From: Paratinospora sagittata
Lineage: Eukaryota > Streptophyta > Magnoliopsida > Ranunculales > Menispermaceae
Direction: 5' to 3'
NCBI GenBank assembly: GCA_035771175.1
Contig: CM069592.1
Span: 42,808,495 to 42,872,494, forward strand
Length of the DNA stretch: 64,000 nucleotides
In this document: positions 22,500 to 33,186 of the stretch, piece by piece
Layout: every line of letters begins with the position of its first letter
How positions within the stretch are numbered: position 1 is the stretch's first letter
The notes under the pieces: generated by a model
Database searches by the model: none
What the model was told of the DNA's origin: nothing
The model's input: the letters and a program-made list of their open reading frames with translations, nothing else
Translations under genes and position numbers: made by a program

Positions 22500-24349
22500 T
22501 ACACACGTAAGCCAAGGACTTGGAAGAAATTAGCAATAGGTTCTAACAAAAAGCAAAAAAAATATAAAGAAATATCACTTAGAAATTAGCCTAATATGAA
22601 GTTTCTCACTCTACTAAACTTTTCTAAAAAGGATTATGTTATCGAGGTTATCAGGTCGAGAAATGAGTACTAGGGAAACTTATAAAAGAGTTGAGGAATC
22701 CTAGCAAACAGATTCAAAAGAATGAGAATAGCCCAACTGAAACCATGGCATTGGAATCAGAAATATGAAATTAAATTGTGATAAAGGATTAAAATATTTT
22801 AAATAAACAGAGATTTAAGATTCAAGAAAAGGGATGATAAAAAAAGTGTCTTTTGAAATTTCTTACCATTAATCCAATTGAACAAACCCTACATATATAA
22901 GAATATGACTCCTAAACTTAAGTTCCTACCTAACATAAGAAGTTTTCTTCCTTTCTAGTTTGGATCTCTTTCTCAAATTCCTGCCCACATTTTTGTTAAA
23001 GCTGAAACTCATTTCTTCAATTGCAATCTCTCTCTATTCTCATTAAACAAGGCTTGGCAAAGAATATTATACTCTTGTATGGTTTGATCTGACTTCTGAA
23101 AACTACATATAAAAGAAAAATACTAAAGTGATTGTACATGACCTTTAAACGCTATTGGATTGCCTCAAATCCAACACATGATTCGAGGCAATCCAACGAT
23201 GTATAAAGGTGATGTATGTTTTGGGTATTAATGTAACACTGCTCCATATAAAATTGCTCAAAACTTAGTTGTAAATTAGAAACTTAAATAAATAAATGCA
23301 AGTTGAATTGCATGACTAATTTGTTTAAATATTTATGGAACAAGTTGACGCACCATAGATTCTTTCTCCTCCCATCTAATTTTTTAAAATACCCATAAGA
23401 TGTGTATAATTTTTTAAAATATCCTATGAGTTGTCTGCTTGAGACAGTGATATACTGAGGTAATTATAGGAATTAATCTTACATATCTCATAAGTAGCTA
23501 ATTAATTCTCATATTGGAAAGGATTGACAAGCCAAAAAAGTGAAGGGGTCTTAAAGGATGGACTTGATCTAGCCAAGCTCTTAGCAAACTAGTAAATACA
23601 TTTTGATGGTCTCTAAATAAAAGGGAAGGGTCTCTACAGTACCATACCATCTTTTTGTTTTCCTATCTAACTAAATTTTGGCCAGGGGAATAGATAATTG
23701 ACAACCCAATAATGTGAAGACTTTATATTAATACAATTGTTTTTATCAAATATTCTAATATTTGTCAGGCATCACCACCTTCATGGAAAATAATACATCC
23801 TGATGAATGTATATTTATATACTAGACTTGCATGAACTTCATTCTATCAAAATGATTATTTTTGCTGGCAATACTACTCTAATAATATTCTACTTTCAAG
23901 AAAAAAAATATAACTTTCTTATCAAACCAAACACACAACAACAAGGATTAAATCAACATCTTTATAATCAATAAAAAAAACTTAAGAAATTAGTCCAAAA
24001 CAATAACAACAACAACAATAAGCATATCCAAAATCAATAAAAATCCTAGAAAACTAAAATTATTTTCAATTATATAAGGTTAGAGAGAGAGAAAGAAAGA
24101 TGCCACCAGAGAGTGAAGATTCTGGAGAGAGTCGCCGTCGCCGCCGCCTTTGCGTTCCCCGGAGAATGCACGAAAGAGGTTCTTCGTCGGTTTTTTTTTT
24201 CACTGCGGCGTCTCTAGTTTTTACTGCTTGGTAAAAATCGCACAAGGATTTTGGTAAAAACCTTTGTGTGATATTTGTTTTTTTTCCCAAGTTTCTACAA
24301 CAAGAGAGAGTCGTGAGAATTTTAAAAAATAAGGAAACTATGTTTCCCA
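22500..24349. other. MULE-2 5' internal region
   Basis: A non-coding internal stretch upstream (in minus orientation) of the MULE-2 reading frame. It contains an imperfect hairpin at 23141-23210 with arms ending TTGGATTGCCTC / GAGGCAATCCAA, and a GC-rich leader near 24120-24180 (GCCGTCGCCGCCGCC). No transposase exon was recognised. Confidence 0.5.
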
Positions 24350-24553
24350 TGGGTTAAAAAGAAATTTTAACCCATGCTGCATAGCTGTGAGAGTTTAAAA
24401 CTATGTTGCCCTGGGCGGCATGCCCGTGAGAAAAAAAAAAAAAGTCAGGCTGGCAATTTTGGACAGCAAGGCGCGCCTACTTGTGGATATAATAGTTTTT
24501 GATACTTTTTTGTGGATATAAAAAAATATCATGCCTTTGTATGAAAAAAATCC
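24350..24553. repeat. MULE-2 right terminal inverted repeat
   Basis: Inverted partner of 19487-19690. It ends ATATCATGCCTTTGTATGAA then AAAAATCC. The inner part contains a hairpin of the type ATGGGTTAAAA...TTTTAACCCAT near 24350-24375. Confidence 0.75.
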
Positions 24554-26155
24554 CAAATTTTATCGTCATACGATGATTTAGTGGCCGGTTGTGACCAAGT
24601 AGTTGTATACACTCATAATAATTGTTTTTTTATTTTGTCATTGCTTATTTATAACCCTATTGGTAATAATAGGGATAAAAATGGACCTAAGATAACGTAA
24701 ACAAAGATAATTAAGAAAAATGGACCTAAGATATTGACCAATTAAGTACTGTAAGAACATTGTTCCCATTGTAAGATCGTCGAAATATATATTAACTCAT
24801 TTGTAAACTTTATTTAATTAAATTATTAAGGCCTCAAATTTTACTCCAAAATTAATATATATACATACATACACACACGCATATATATTTTAACTCATTT
24901 GTGAATTTTATTTAATTAAATTATTGGGGCCTCAAATTTTGCTCCAAAATTAATATATAAATTAGCATATACACACACACATATATATGGGTAATTTGGT
25001 AATAAATAACTTTTAGCCCCCTTTTTATTATTTGTTTTTGGTAATTTTAACTTCTCCATTTATTATTATTTTTTTAGTAACTTTTAGTCTCATTTTATTC
25101 ACGTGTAACTGTCATTTTCAGCTTCTTTTTTTTTGGTAACTTATAGCTCCTTTTTATTATATTTTTGCTAATTTTAACTTTTCCTTTTATCATTATTTCT
25201 TTTTAGTAACTTTTAGCTTTATTTTATTCATGTGCAACGCACATGCCCGCGAAGCTATATATATATATAGGTTAATTTTATTTTAAATTTATTAATTTAA
25301 AATATTATTTTTTAATATCATTTTTAACTCATTTTTTAACTTTTTTAATTAAATTATTTGTTTACTTATTGTTCGTCCAAAATCTTATCGCAATTTAAAA
25401 CCTTAAAGTGTAAGGACAACTGTGATTTTAAATAAAAAAATTGACGACAGCAATCTTGTAATTAGCGATCCCTCTTCTTCTTCTTCTTTCGGTTCTTGTT
25501 CCGCCTCGTCCATCGGTTACTTGTTTTTATATTATTTTTATTTGTTAACCACTTCTACACTACAATTCAATCAATTTTTTTTTTGCCCAATTAGCCAACC
25601 ACTATCTTTGTCCGTTGGTGCCAACCCCTATTCTTTTCTTTTTTTAAACTACTCGGATAATTCAATCATGTTTTTTTGGTATGCTAATTTTGTATAATTT
25701 TGTATTTAGATCATGTACAACAATTTTATCAATAAGTATAAAATTGAAGTTGTTAAAATATTAGATCAGTGTTTTCTTAAATATGTTACTATCGGATATT
25801 TAAAATAATTTTCTATTTGTGTTAGTTTTGTAGTTTTATTGTATTTATTTTATAATTTTATTATATTAGTTTTATAACTTTTAATGTATTCGTGATATTT
25901 ATAAAAAAGATTTAGTTATTAATATATGAAAAGAACACATTTTATTTACCTCGCCCCATTTTAAGAATTCTTGAAAATTTGTGTTTTCTTTACTCCTTAT
26001 TATGTACCCGCACCTCATTCCAACGGTCGCTCTTTTAGATTTTGGGTCGCTCTTTTCAATTTTGGGAAGACTGTTGGTTTGAGAAATATTTTCCTTGCTA
26101 GTTATCTCGAGACTATACCCCGCTACGACATTCCCTCACCATCCTATTTTTATTG
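24554..26155. other. Intergenic AT-rich spacer between the two MULEs
   Basis: No gene recognised. Contains a degenerate direct duplication of about 80 bp (24785-24865 and 24885-24965, both with GGCCTCAAATTTT-CTCCAAAA) and several related CTTTTAGC-type T-rich blocks near 25005-25240. The 91-codon open frame at 25422 has no recognisable features. Confidence 0.55.
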
Positions 26156-26165
26156 CTAGCTTCAG

Positions 26166-26560
26166 GGGCTTTTGACATGATTACCCCTCAAAAAACTAAT
26201 AATTTCACAAATGCCATCCATTACAAAATAATGTCAAATTTGCCTCGTTTTACTGTTCATTGCACAGTCAGCCAGCGCTCCAAACAAGCGCCACGTCGGC
26301 GCGGAGGTGGAATTTTTTAGGGTTGAAGGGAAGGCGTCTTTTGAAAAGACGCCTTCTCTTCAATACTATTTTTTTTACCTGAAGAGAAGAGAATGCGTCT
26401 TTTGAAAAGACGCCTTCTCTTAAACACAATTTTTACCGCATTTTTTGTTAAGGCAAGGGAAGGCGTCGAAAAGACGCCTTCCCTTGCAAGTTTTTTTTTT
26501 ATTTTAAGGGAAGGCGTCTTTTGAAAAGACGTCTTTTCAAAAGACGCCTTCCCTTCATAA
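26166..26560. repeat. MULE-1 left TIR with four hairpin units
   Basis: Contains four near-palindromic units of the form GAAGGCGTCTTTT...AAAAGACGCCTTC (near 26326, 26388, 26456 and 26508), about 60 bp apart, in a long inverted repeat with 30880-31312. Outer TIR motifs include GCGCCACGTCGGCGCGGAGG. Confidence 0.9.
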
Positions 26561-26589
26561 TTTTTTTTTTAAATGAATGAAAAATCAAA

Positions 26590-27340
26590 GTTTTATTCAA
26601 AGTTATTACTAAACTGTTTGACCTCACCAAATCCAAACCACTTGATTTTTTTAACCAGACCACTTTCAGCACGTCCCACTATCCTCCCCCGATCCCCCGG
26701 AGTCGACCGAATCCCATTCCCACGTCCGGTTGAATTTTTGGACCCCCATTCCGAATTTAAGTTTAAATAAAAAACATAAGATTTTTCTAAACTGTTTGAC
26801 CTCACCGAATCCAAACCACTTCGTTTTTTTTAACCAGACCACTTTCAGCACGTCTCACTATCCTCCCCGATCCCCCGGAGTCGACCGAATCCCATTCCCA
26901 CGTCCGGTTGAATTTTTGGACCCCCATTCCGAATTCAAGTTTAAATAAAAAACATAAGCTTTTTCTAAACTGTTCGACCTCACCGAATCCAAACCACTTG
27001 GTTTTTTTTAACCAGACCACTTTCAGCACGTCCCACTATCCTCCCCCTATCCCCCGGAGTCGACCGAATCCCATTCCCACGTCCGGTTTAATTTTTGGAC
27101 CCCCATTCCGAATTCAAGTTTAAATAAAAAACATAAGCTTTTTCTAAATTGTTCGACCTCACCGAATCCAAACCACTTGGTTTTTTTTCACCAGACCACT
27201 TTCAGCACGTCCCACTATCCTCCCCCGATCCCCCGGAGTCGACCGAATCCCATTCCCACGTCCGGTTTAATTTTTGGACCCCCATTCCGAATTCAAGTTT
27301 AAATAAAAAACATAAGCTTTTTCTAAACTGTTCGACCTCT
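26590..27340. repeat. 178-bp tandem repeat array in MULE-1 (about 4 units)
   Basis: The segment CCAAACCACTT-GTTTTTTT begins near 26633, 26811, 26989 and 27168, a 178-bp period. Units carry TCCCCCGGAGTCGACCGAAT and GAATTTTTGGACCCCCATTC, the latter shared with the MULE-2 array. The array begins exactly where transposase coding similarity stops. Confidence 0.92.
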
Positions 27341-29229
27341 TTCTGGTGCTCTAGTTCTTTCATTAGTGCCTCAAACTTACGTGGTTGGTGTTGTGACCCT
27401 GCTGCCTTGACCAAATCTCTCAACTTCTCGTTACGGTACTTATCATTGAAATTACTACCCACATGCCTCAAACAGGACCTATGATATGCCTCCGGCTCGG
27501 TCCAACCATTCTCTACTCTTTTAACTGCATTCAATATGCCAGGGTGACGATCACTGACAAGGCAAATGCCTTCTCTGTTAGTCACGCTATAACGAAGCTT
27601 CCTTAGAAACCATGCCCAATTGTCAGTATTTTCTTGATGAACAATAGCAAATGCGAGAGGGAATATATGACTGGCTGCATCGATTGCCGTGGCGATGAGC
27701 AACTTACCGCGGTACTTTCCATATAAGTGTGTACCATCTATTTTTATGATAGGCCTACAATGCTTAAAACCCTCAATTGAGGGACCAAAAGCCCAAAAAG
27801 AACGATGAAATATGGCTATCTCATTGTTGTCAGGTTCGTAGTGATTTACAAATGCGTGCGAACCTGGATTACTAGCATTCAATGCATCCATCCATTTTGG
27901 GAGTAGGTTATACGATCCCTCCCAATCACCAAATATCTTTTCCATCACCCTTTTTTTTGCACGCCACACTTTTCTGTAATGCACATCGTATTTGTAATTA
28001 TTTTTAATGACTTGATGTAGCGCTGACACAGAAGTTGAAGGATCTCGCTTTACAATATCAAAAATTTCGTGATATATTAGCTTTACATCCAATTGTCTAT
28101 GATCTTGCGACATTTGGGCATAAATACATGTGTGTGGAAATGGGCATTTTGTGATCTCAAACAATCCTGATTTCTTGCGTTTCGAAGCCCGTAGCCTCCA
28201 CTGACAACCATCTTTCGATTTCTTACACCTAATAGACCAAAATTTGGGTTCTGAATCGACCACAACATATTCTTGTTGCTTGGCTATACAACATCGTTTT
28301 ACTCTATGTTGCAAGTCTTCCTTTGAGGGAAATATGAGTCCTTCGCAAAGATCTTGTGACTCGTTCCACCCCATCGATATGTTATCATGATTGTCTGATA
28401 ATGGGGTCATAGCTTCATGATTAAGCTCCATGAAATTAGGTGATGGAGGCTCAAAACTTGCTACGGTAGGTTGTGGTGTATAACCCATACTATGCAACTC
28501 AGTGTCTTGTAACTCTGTTTCTTCAATGCTTACGCCATTGCCATCTTCTCGTAGTGGCGATGCATACATAGACCCATCATTTTCAATTACTCTCAACAAA
28601 GGACCACGCAAATCAACAAAATTATCCATCTCATGTCCGTCATCCTCATCACTGTTTTCATCACTGTCGTCGTCTTTAAAATTGAATTCATCATCAGACA
28701 AATGTACATTTGAAGGGCTGCCATCTTCAGAATCATTGGTCATGTGATCCATTGTAGCATCAATAGGTGAAGCTGTACTCGGACCAATGTGCTTCATTGA
28801 TCTTCGTGCACTATGACCGCCAAAATTCATGTGGCTTCGCCGATGACCCGTTTGACGACCTTGGGTTGGATTTCCACCAACAACTTCTACATACACCTCC
28901 ATATTAGTAGGAGGTGGGACCTCTTGCAACATGGAAAAAATATCTCTTAGCTCTTCCTCATTGCTAATCGGAAGAACCGTATAATTGAAATCCTTTTCGC
29001 CAAAAAGCAAAGGATATCTATAGGTGATGTTGATCGTTGCACACGTTGAAATCTGTAGTTTACCTCGAATAACCCCTTCAAATTCTTCAAAATCAATGCC
29101 TGATAGGACTCTTACAAGCCCCACTGGCGGTCTATCGTATGATGCACCTCGCGAATCATGTACTACAGAACCACCATTGTAGCATATTACGGAAACAAGT
29201 CTATTTGTCATCTGTGTGGGAATAAGCAA
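27340..29229 (-). CDS. MULE-1 transposase, C-terminally truncated
   Basis: An uninterrupted frame of 675 codons, of which the last ~45 are read-through into the tandem array. The N-terminus (start at 29229, or an inner ATG at 29211, MTNRLVSVICYNGG) is the small domain common before plant MuDR transposases, followed by a long acidic linker. Around residues 310-380 is the zinc-binding DNA-recognition region (RHRVKRC-like, CQWRLRASKR, CPFPHTC). The DDE core follows: IKIDGTHLYGKYRG with the first Asp, LVSDRHPGI with the second, and the CLRHVGSNF C-x2-H block. The frame passes into repeats at KELEHQKEVEQ, so the rest of the domain and any SWIM finger are lost. Confidence 0.88.
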
Positions 29230-30877
29230 AATACAATCGTCATTCTTTCAAAGAAAATATGAAATTAAAGCCTATGACTTCAACAAAGTAACAACTAAAA
29301 GGAAATGTAATAAGGCTAATTTGTTTGAATTGAACTCATCAACTATTAAAAGAAATATAATGCCAAAATAAAGTCCGGGGGTGGGGTGCGGTGGGATGGG
29401 GGGGGGTGATGGTTCTTATGGAAACAGAGAATATCCCTTGAACACCGCTTGTGATTCCTTTTAAATCACTCTATCAGGAGTAAATTTATTTATTGCCTAA
29501 TTTTTCAGTAGAAACCAATAAGGTTAACTTTCAGTCAAGTTAGGAACTAGAAAAATTCAACCTCAAGTCCTAAGAAAAGGCTCAAGTAAGTTCCAAGGAG
29601 CATCTCACTCAATCTAGAAAGCTTCGCTACTAAACTCCAATTATCTTGGCCGTCAGATCATTTCTTCATGAAAGGGTAAAACTTAAAAATATGTAGAAGC
29701 AACTGCATTGTTAGAAGTCATATTTTCTTGCCACACCAGTCTTATTATGATGTCATTCACTAATTCATACCTCTTTTTTCTGATGTTCCAATATTCTACC
29801 AACTTCTTTCACAAACTGTATATTTTGAATTGAAGTTGACCTTGAAATGTGAGCTTATCTAATAGAATAATGGTATCTATGCCTTGAGATTTTCTTTTTA
29901 CTTTAATAATGAACCAGTTGCTTAAGAGTAGCTTCAAAGAGGATGGTGTTTTGGATTATAAATCTAAGGTTGACTTTCGATTTATATTTATGAAATTAAA
30001 AATTTCCATCACAGAAGCTCAGCAACCAAAAATTCCAAAACTGTGCTGTGCTTCTTATTTTGCCTAATGACTATAACTGTGGGAAAATGTATCTCATCCA
30101 AAATCATTTCATTCTCATTGAAGAAATAGTAGTAATAATTAAAAGCCATGAGGCGACCACGTAAATCATGTCATGCATGAATTTGGAAATTAGTTACCTG
30201 GCACGTCACAAGAACCATGAATGAGAAGTGCAATTTAAATGGATAGATATTCCTTCCTCCATATAGAAAAATAAATTGCTTAATGTAAGCAACTTTTCTG
30301 ATTTCTTCGCATACATATTTTAAAAGATCATCACATTATTGATTTGAGATAAAGTGGTCCATAATTCCATATTAACAGAAATGAAAACGTAATCTATATT
30401 TGCCTTTAACTGACTCTCTCAAGTTAAAAAAAAATTCTTCCCAGCCAAGAACTTTTTTTTTTCTTTGCCAAAACCAACATCAAAACAAAGAACAACCATA
30501 TTGCAGAGGAAACAAGGAATTTCCAACCCAAGCAAAACATCAAAAATTCGGCTCTACAATTGCCTCAAAAACGCAATGCAACAACACCCAGAAAGAATTT
30601 TTTACACTATTTTTTTTGTTCTTAGGAAAGCAAGACGAGAAGAAGATCACAAAAGCATAGAGATTTACCTTCAAAATGAAGAGAACCCAGAACAGAAAAA
30701 ACCCAAAACAAAAAGTGCCACCTTTGTTTAGTGATCAAGAATGGCAACACGAAGACGGAGCGAGACGACGGAGCGAGACGACGGCGTCGGAGCGAGACGA
30801 CGGCGAGTTTCCGAAGACTTTTTCAGAGAGAGGAGTGGTGCGAGTGAGTTTCTGCTCGCGGGTAGGGTTTATGTAGG
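29230..30877. other. MULE-1 5' region (leader and possible intron)
   Basis: Between the transposase start and the right TIR. The minus strand carries a GC-rich stretch of GTCGTCTCGCTCCG repeats near 30755-30800, resembling an untranslated first exon. A G-rich run lies at 29377-29408. No further coding exon was recognised. Confidence 0.5.
29377..29408 (+). other. G-rich tract (possible G-quadruplex)
   Basis: Four or more runs of at least three G within about 32 bases (GGGGGTGGGG, GTGGGATGGGGGGGG). It fits the standard G3+ spacing rule. It lies in the MULE-1 5' region. Confidence 0.5.
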
Positions 30878-31312
30878 GTTGAAGGGAAGGCGTCTTTTGA
30901 AAAGACACCTTCCCTTAAAATAAAAAAAAAACTTGCAAGGGAAGGCGTCTTTTGAAAAGACGACGCCTTCCCTTGCCTTAACAAAAAATGCGGTAAAAAT
31001 TGTGTTTAAGAGAAGGCGTCTTTTCAAAAGACGCATTCTCTTCAGTAAGAAAATAACGTTGAAGGGAAGGCGTCTTTTTAAAAGACGCATTCCCTTCACA
31101 ATAAATTTTTTTTTACAGTTGAAGGGAAGGCGTCTTTTGAAAAGACGCCTTCCCTTCAACCCTAAAAAATTCTACCTCCGCGCCGACGTGACGCTTGTTT
31201 GGAGTGTTGACTGTGCAATGAACAGTAAAACGAGACAAATTTGACATTATTTTGTAATGGATGGCATTTGTGAAATTATTAATTTTTTTAGGGGTAATCA
31301 CGTCAAAAGCCC
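30878..31312. repeat. MULE-1 right TIR with five hairpin units
   Basis: Five near-palindromic units (near 30881, 30938, 31011, 31063 and 31125) with GGAAGGCGTCTTTT arms, the last next to CCCTAAAAAATTCTACCTCC. The reverse complement follows the left TIR block by block, including spacers such as AACTTGCAAG and GCGGTAAAAATTG. Confidence 0.9.
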
Positions 31313-31322
31313 CTAGCTTCAG

Positions 31323-32614
31323 TCACCCAGACCTATCCTTTGGAATATTTTTCTCCCTTTCCCTCTAACAGTGGGTCAGCAAGCTGAACTTTCATTTTTG
31401 GGTTCGACTAGATTGTCAATGGGACATGAGAGATATGTTTGGGCCCTCCACTCTTCCAGTAACTTCTCTTGTCAAAGCTTTTTTATTATGGCATTGCTCA
31501 ATTTATAAAACTACATGGTAACGATAAAAATAAAAATGGACCTACCATAACATATGCAAAGATAATTAAAAAAAAAAAATATTTTATATATATTTGAGCA
31601 GAAACAACCCCTAAAGCCCTCCCCCGTGAAGTGTGAATTATTGACTGGCTTACCCAAGAACGACCTCCCAGCCTAAGCGCACCTAGTGTGCACACCTCGA
31701 ACCATCAAGTCAACACCACATTGGCTACTATTTATAATTTGAATTATAATTTAACCCACAATAAAAAAAAGTGAAGAAAGCATTGCTCATTTTAGTTAAA
31801 GATATATATTTTTTTTAAAAAAATTGTTAATCTAACTAAAAAAAATATATTCAAGTACAACTACACATACATAATTTGCATTACATGGCAGAAAATTTTT
31901 GTTGATATGCAAAACTCATTTAGATCAGTTTTTTAACCTTAACATCAATTAATTTAAAAATAAATAAATAAAAGAAGAAGAGTGTTTAACGCAGGAAGCT
32001 GTACGCAAGACTGAAACGCCGGTTATGCTGCAGATGATTTGTCAACCATATAATACTATTGACGAAATTTTGGTACGACCAAGTGCTAAGTCGCAGGTTT
32101 AACAGCACAAGAAGAAAGGGCTTTCTAAATATAATTTTTTTTTTTAAGGTAAATCTCACTCCTAAAATCAACGAAAAGAATTAGTTAAATTAGTAACAAA
32201 TTCCTATATATTATTATTACTGAACCTATTAAAATTTTCAGGTTGAAAATAATAGTTGACAACGTAATATTGTCATATTTTCGGAACGTAACAGATTGTT
32301 TCCATGCCAAATTCTAAATATTATAGTATTTAGATAACGAAGATAGGTACTGAATAGCAAACCCTAATAGCTAACCTCACTTTGAAAATAAATATGATTG
32401 ACATAGCTCAGCAATTTCTACTCACCAAACCATGCCTACTTCTGCTCTTCTTTGTTCGAAAGGTTAACTACGTATCATATATGACAGTACTAAGTAACCT
32501 CCACAGCTGAACAGCAACAAGTCAAAAGACTTCAAACTATACACCAATAACAGCCGAGACTCAGAGAGAATGCTGCAAGAAGATATGCGAAGTCTTGTAC
32601 AGTGTCTCACCAAA
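31323..32614. other. Intergenic region and 3' UTR of the WBP2-like gene
   Basis: No gene recognised. A segment near 31523-31565 (AAAATGGACCTA then CAAAGATAATTAA) resembles 24673-24715, so a small repeat occurs on both sides of MULE-1. The last 100-150 bp before 32615 are probably the 3' UTR of the minus-strand gene. Confidence 0.5.
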
Positions 32615-32723
32615 TCAGAAAGAGTGCTCCGCCGGAAGGGGTTGATAAGTACGTCTCCTCAGCTGGGACTCAGGTATTGGTTGCTGTAGGAAGATTCTTG
32701 TAGGATCATTTGGATCAACATAC
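32615..32723 (-). CDS. WBP2-like gene, last exon
   Basis: A 109-nt terminal exon: YVDPNDPTRIFLQQPIPESQ followed by LRRRTYQPLPAEHSF and a TGA at 32617-32615. The YVDPNDPTRI-LQQP block is typical of the C-terminus of plant members. The stop position agrees with the family's length. Confidence 0.93.
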
Positions 32724-32799
32724 CTGGAACACATAGGAAAGTTACATCTTTCTTAACATACATTTTGACATCTAACCATCTAGTTAATACAAAACTTAC

Positions 32800-33020
32800 G
32801 CATTTCGCATCATTTCATTGACTGGAGTTTGGCTTGCTCGCAAAAGATCGATACGAGATGGTGCTTCAGACTCCTTATGAGTTGATTGTTGAGAATATTG
32901 TCTCACAGAAGAAATCAAATTGAAAAATAGTGGGACAAAGGTTCCACAGCCTCCTTCCTTAAACAATATCTTGAAGAAGTGAGTTGAGTAAAGGGCTCTG
33001 TGTTGGTCTTCTGGAACTAC
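32800..33020 (-). CDS. WBP2-like gene, third visible exon
   Basis: A 221-nt exon that starts VVPEDQHRALYSTHFFKILF and continues KEGGCGTFVPLFFNLISSVR, the conserved end of the GRAM region. It then runs into a polar linker and TPVNEMMRNA. It ends two bases into an Ala codon, with donor GTAAGTTTT and acceptor TTTGCAG. Confidence 0.95.
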
Positions 33021-33114
33021 CTGCAAATATTGATATACATGATTAATAGCTCCAGGATTTCTCAGGCAGAAAAATATCAAGAATCTATTGCAACACAATA
33101 ACTTATGAACTTAC

Positions 33115-33186
33115 AGGCTCCACAAGACCTGAGATATTGTTGCAAAAGAAGATTGGCTGATTAAATTTTTCTCCATGCACATAGAG
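33115..33186 (-). CDS. WBP2-like gene, 24-codon exon
   Basis: A 72-nt exon encoding LYVHGEKFNQPIFFCNNISG then LVEP. Acceptor CTTTGCAG and donor GTAAGTTC are both seen. The E-K-F-N-Q-P-I-F and C-N-N-I-S-G motifs are strongly conserved in plant WBP2-like proteins. Confidence 0.93.

Larger units (their letters stand above)
19487..24553 (-). mobile_element. MULE-2, a 5.1-kb Mutator-like element upstream of AKR2
   Basis: The termini are GGATTTTTTTCATA and TATGAAAAAAATCC, with matching long inverted repeats of roughly 170-200 bp (the left and right TIRs share GGCATGATAT). The flanking 9-bp duplication is CAAATTTCA (19478-19486) versus CAAATTTTA (24554-24562), one mismatch. Inside are a 178-bp tandem array, a broken transposase/PMD-like gene on the minus strand, a foldback element and a GC-rich leader near 24120. 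Confidence 0.88.
26166..31312 (-). mobile_element. MULE-1, a 5.1-kb Mutator-like element with hairpin-rich TIRs
   Basis: The ends GGGCTTTTGAC / GTCAAAAGCCC are flanked by an exact 10-bp duplication CTAGCTTCAG (26156-26165 and 31313-31322; 9 bp is possible because of the shared C/G). The TIRs are about 400 bp. Inside, on the minus strand, are a GC-rich leader (30740-30860), a MULE transposase gene (29229-27340) and a 178-bp repeat array directly downstream of it. Confidence 0.95.

Noticed and set aside
24066..24350. Minus-strand 94-codon frame with an RRRRRR run
   Set aside because: It lies in the GC-rich leader of MULE-2, has no recognisable domain and overlaps the TIR.
25422..25697. Plus-strand 91-codon frame, serine-rich then hydrophobic
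   Set aside because: AT-rich low-complexity region without family similarity, splice signals or conserved motifs.
26326..26557. Evenly spaced palindromic repeats resembling a CRISPR array
   Set aside because: They are parts of a transposon TIR in a plant genome, spacers are conserved between the two TIRs, and there are no cas genes.
28502..28747. Plus-strand 81-codon serine-rich frame
   Set aside because: It is antisense to the acidic linker of the MULE-1 transposase.
30400..31244. Several open frames with repeated GRRLFKRR or KASFEKT-like peptides
   Set aside because: They are translations of the MULE-1 TIR palindromes and leader; the repeats reflect DNA structure, not a protein.
31575..31745. 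Possible SINE on the minus strand (GGTTCGAGGT with an A-rich end)
   Set aside because: Box B is imperfect, box A is weak, and no target duplication or second copy was seen.
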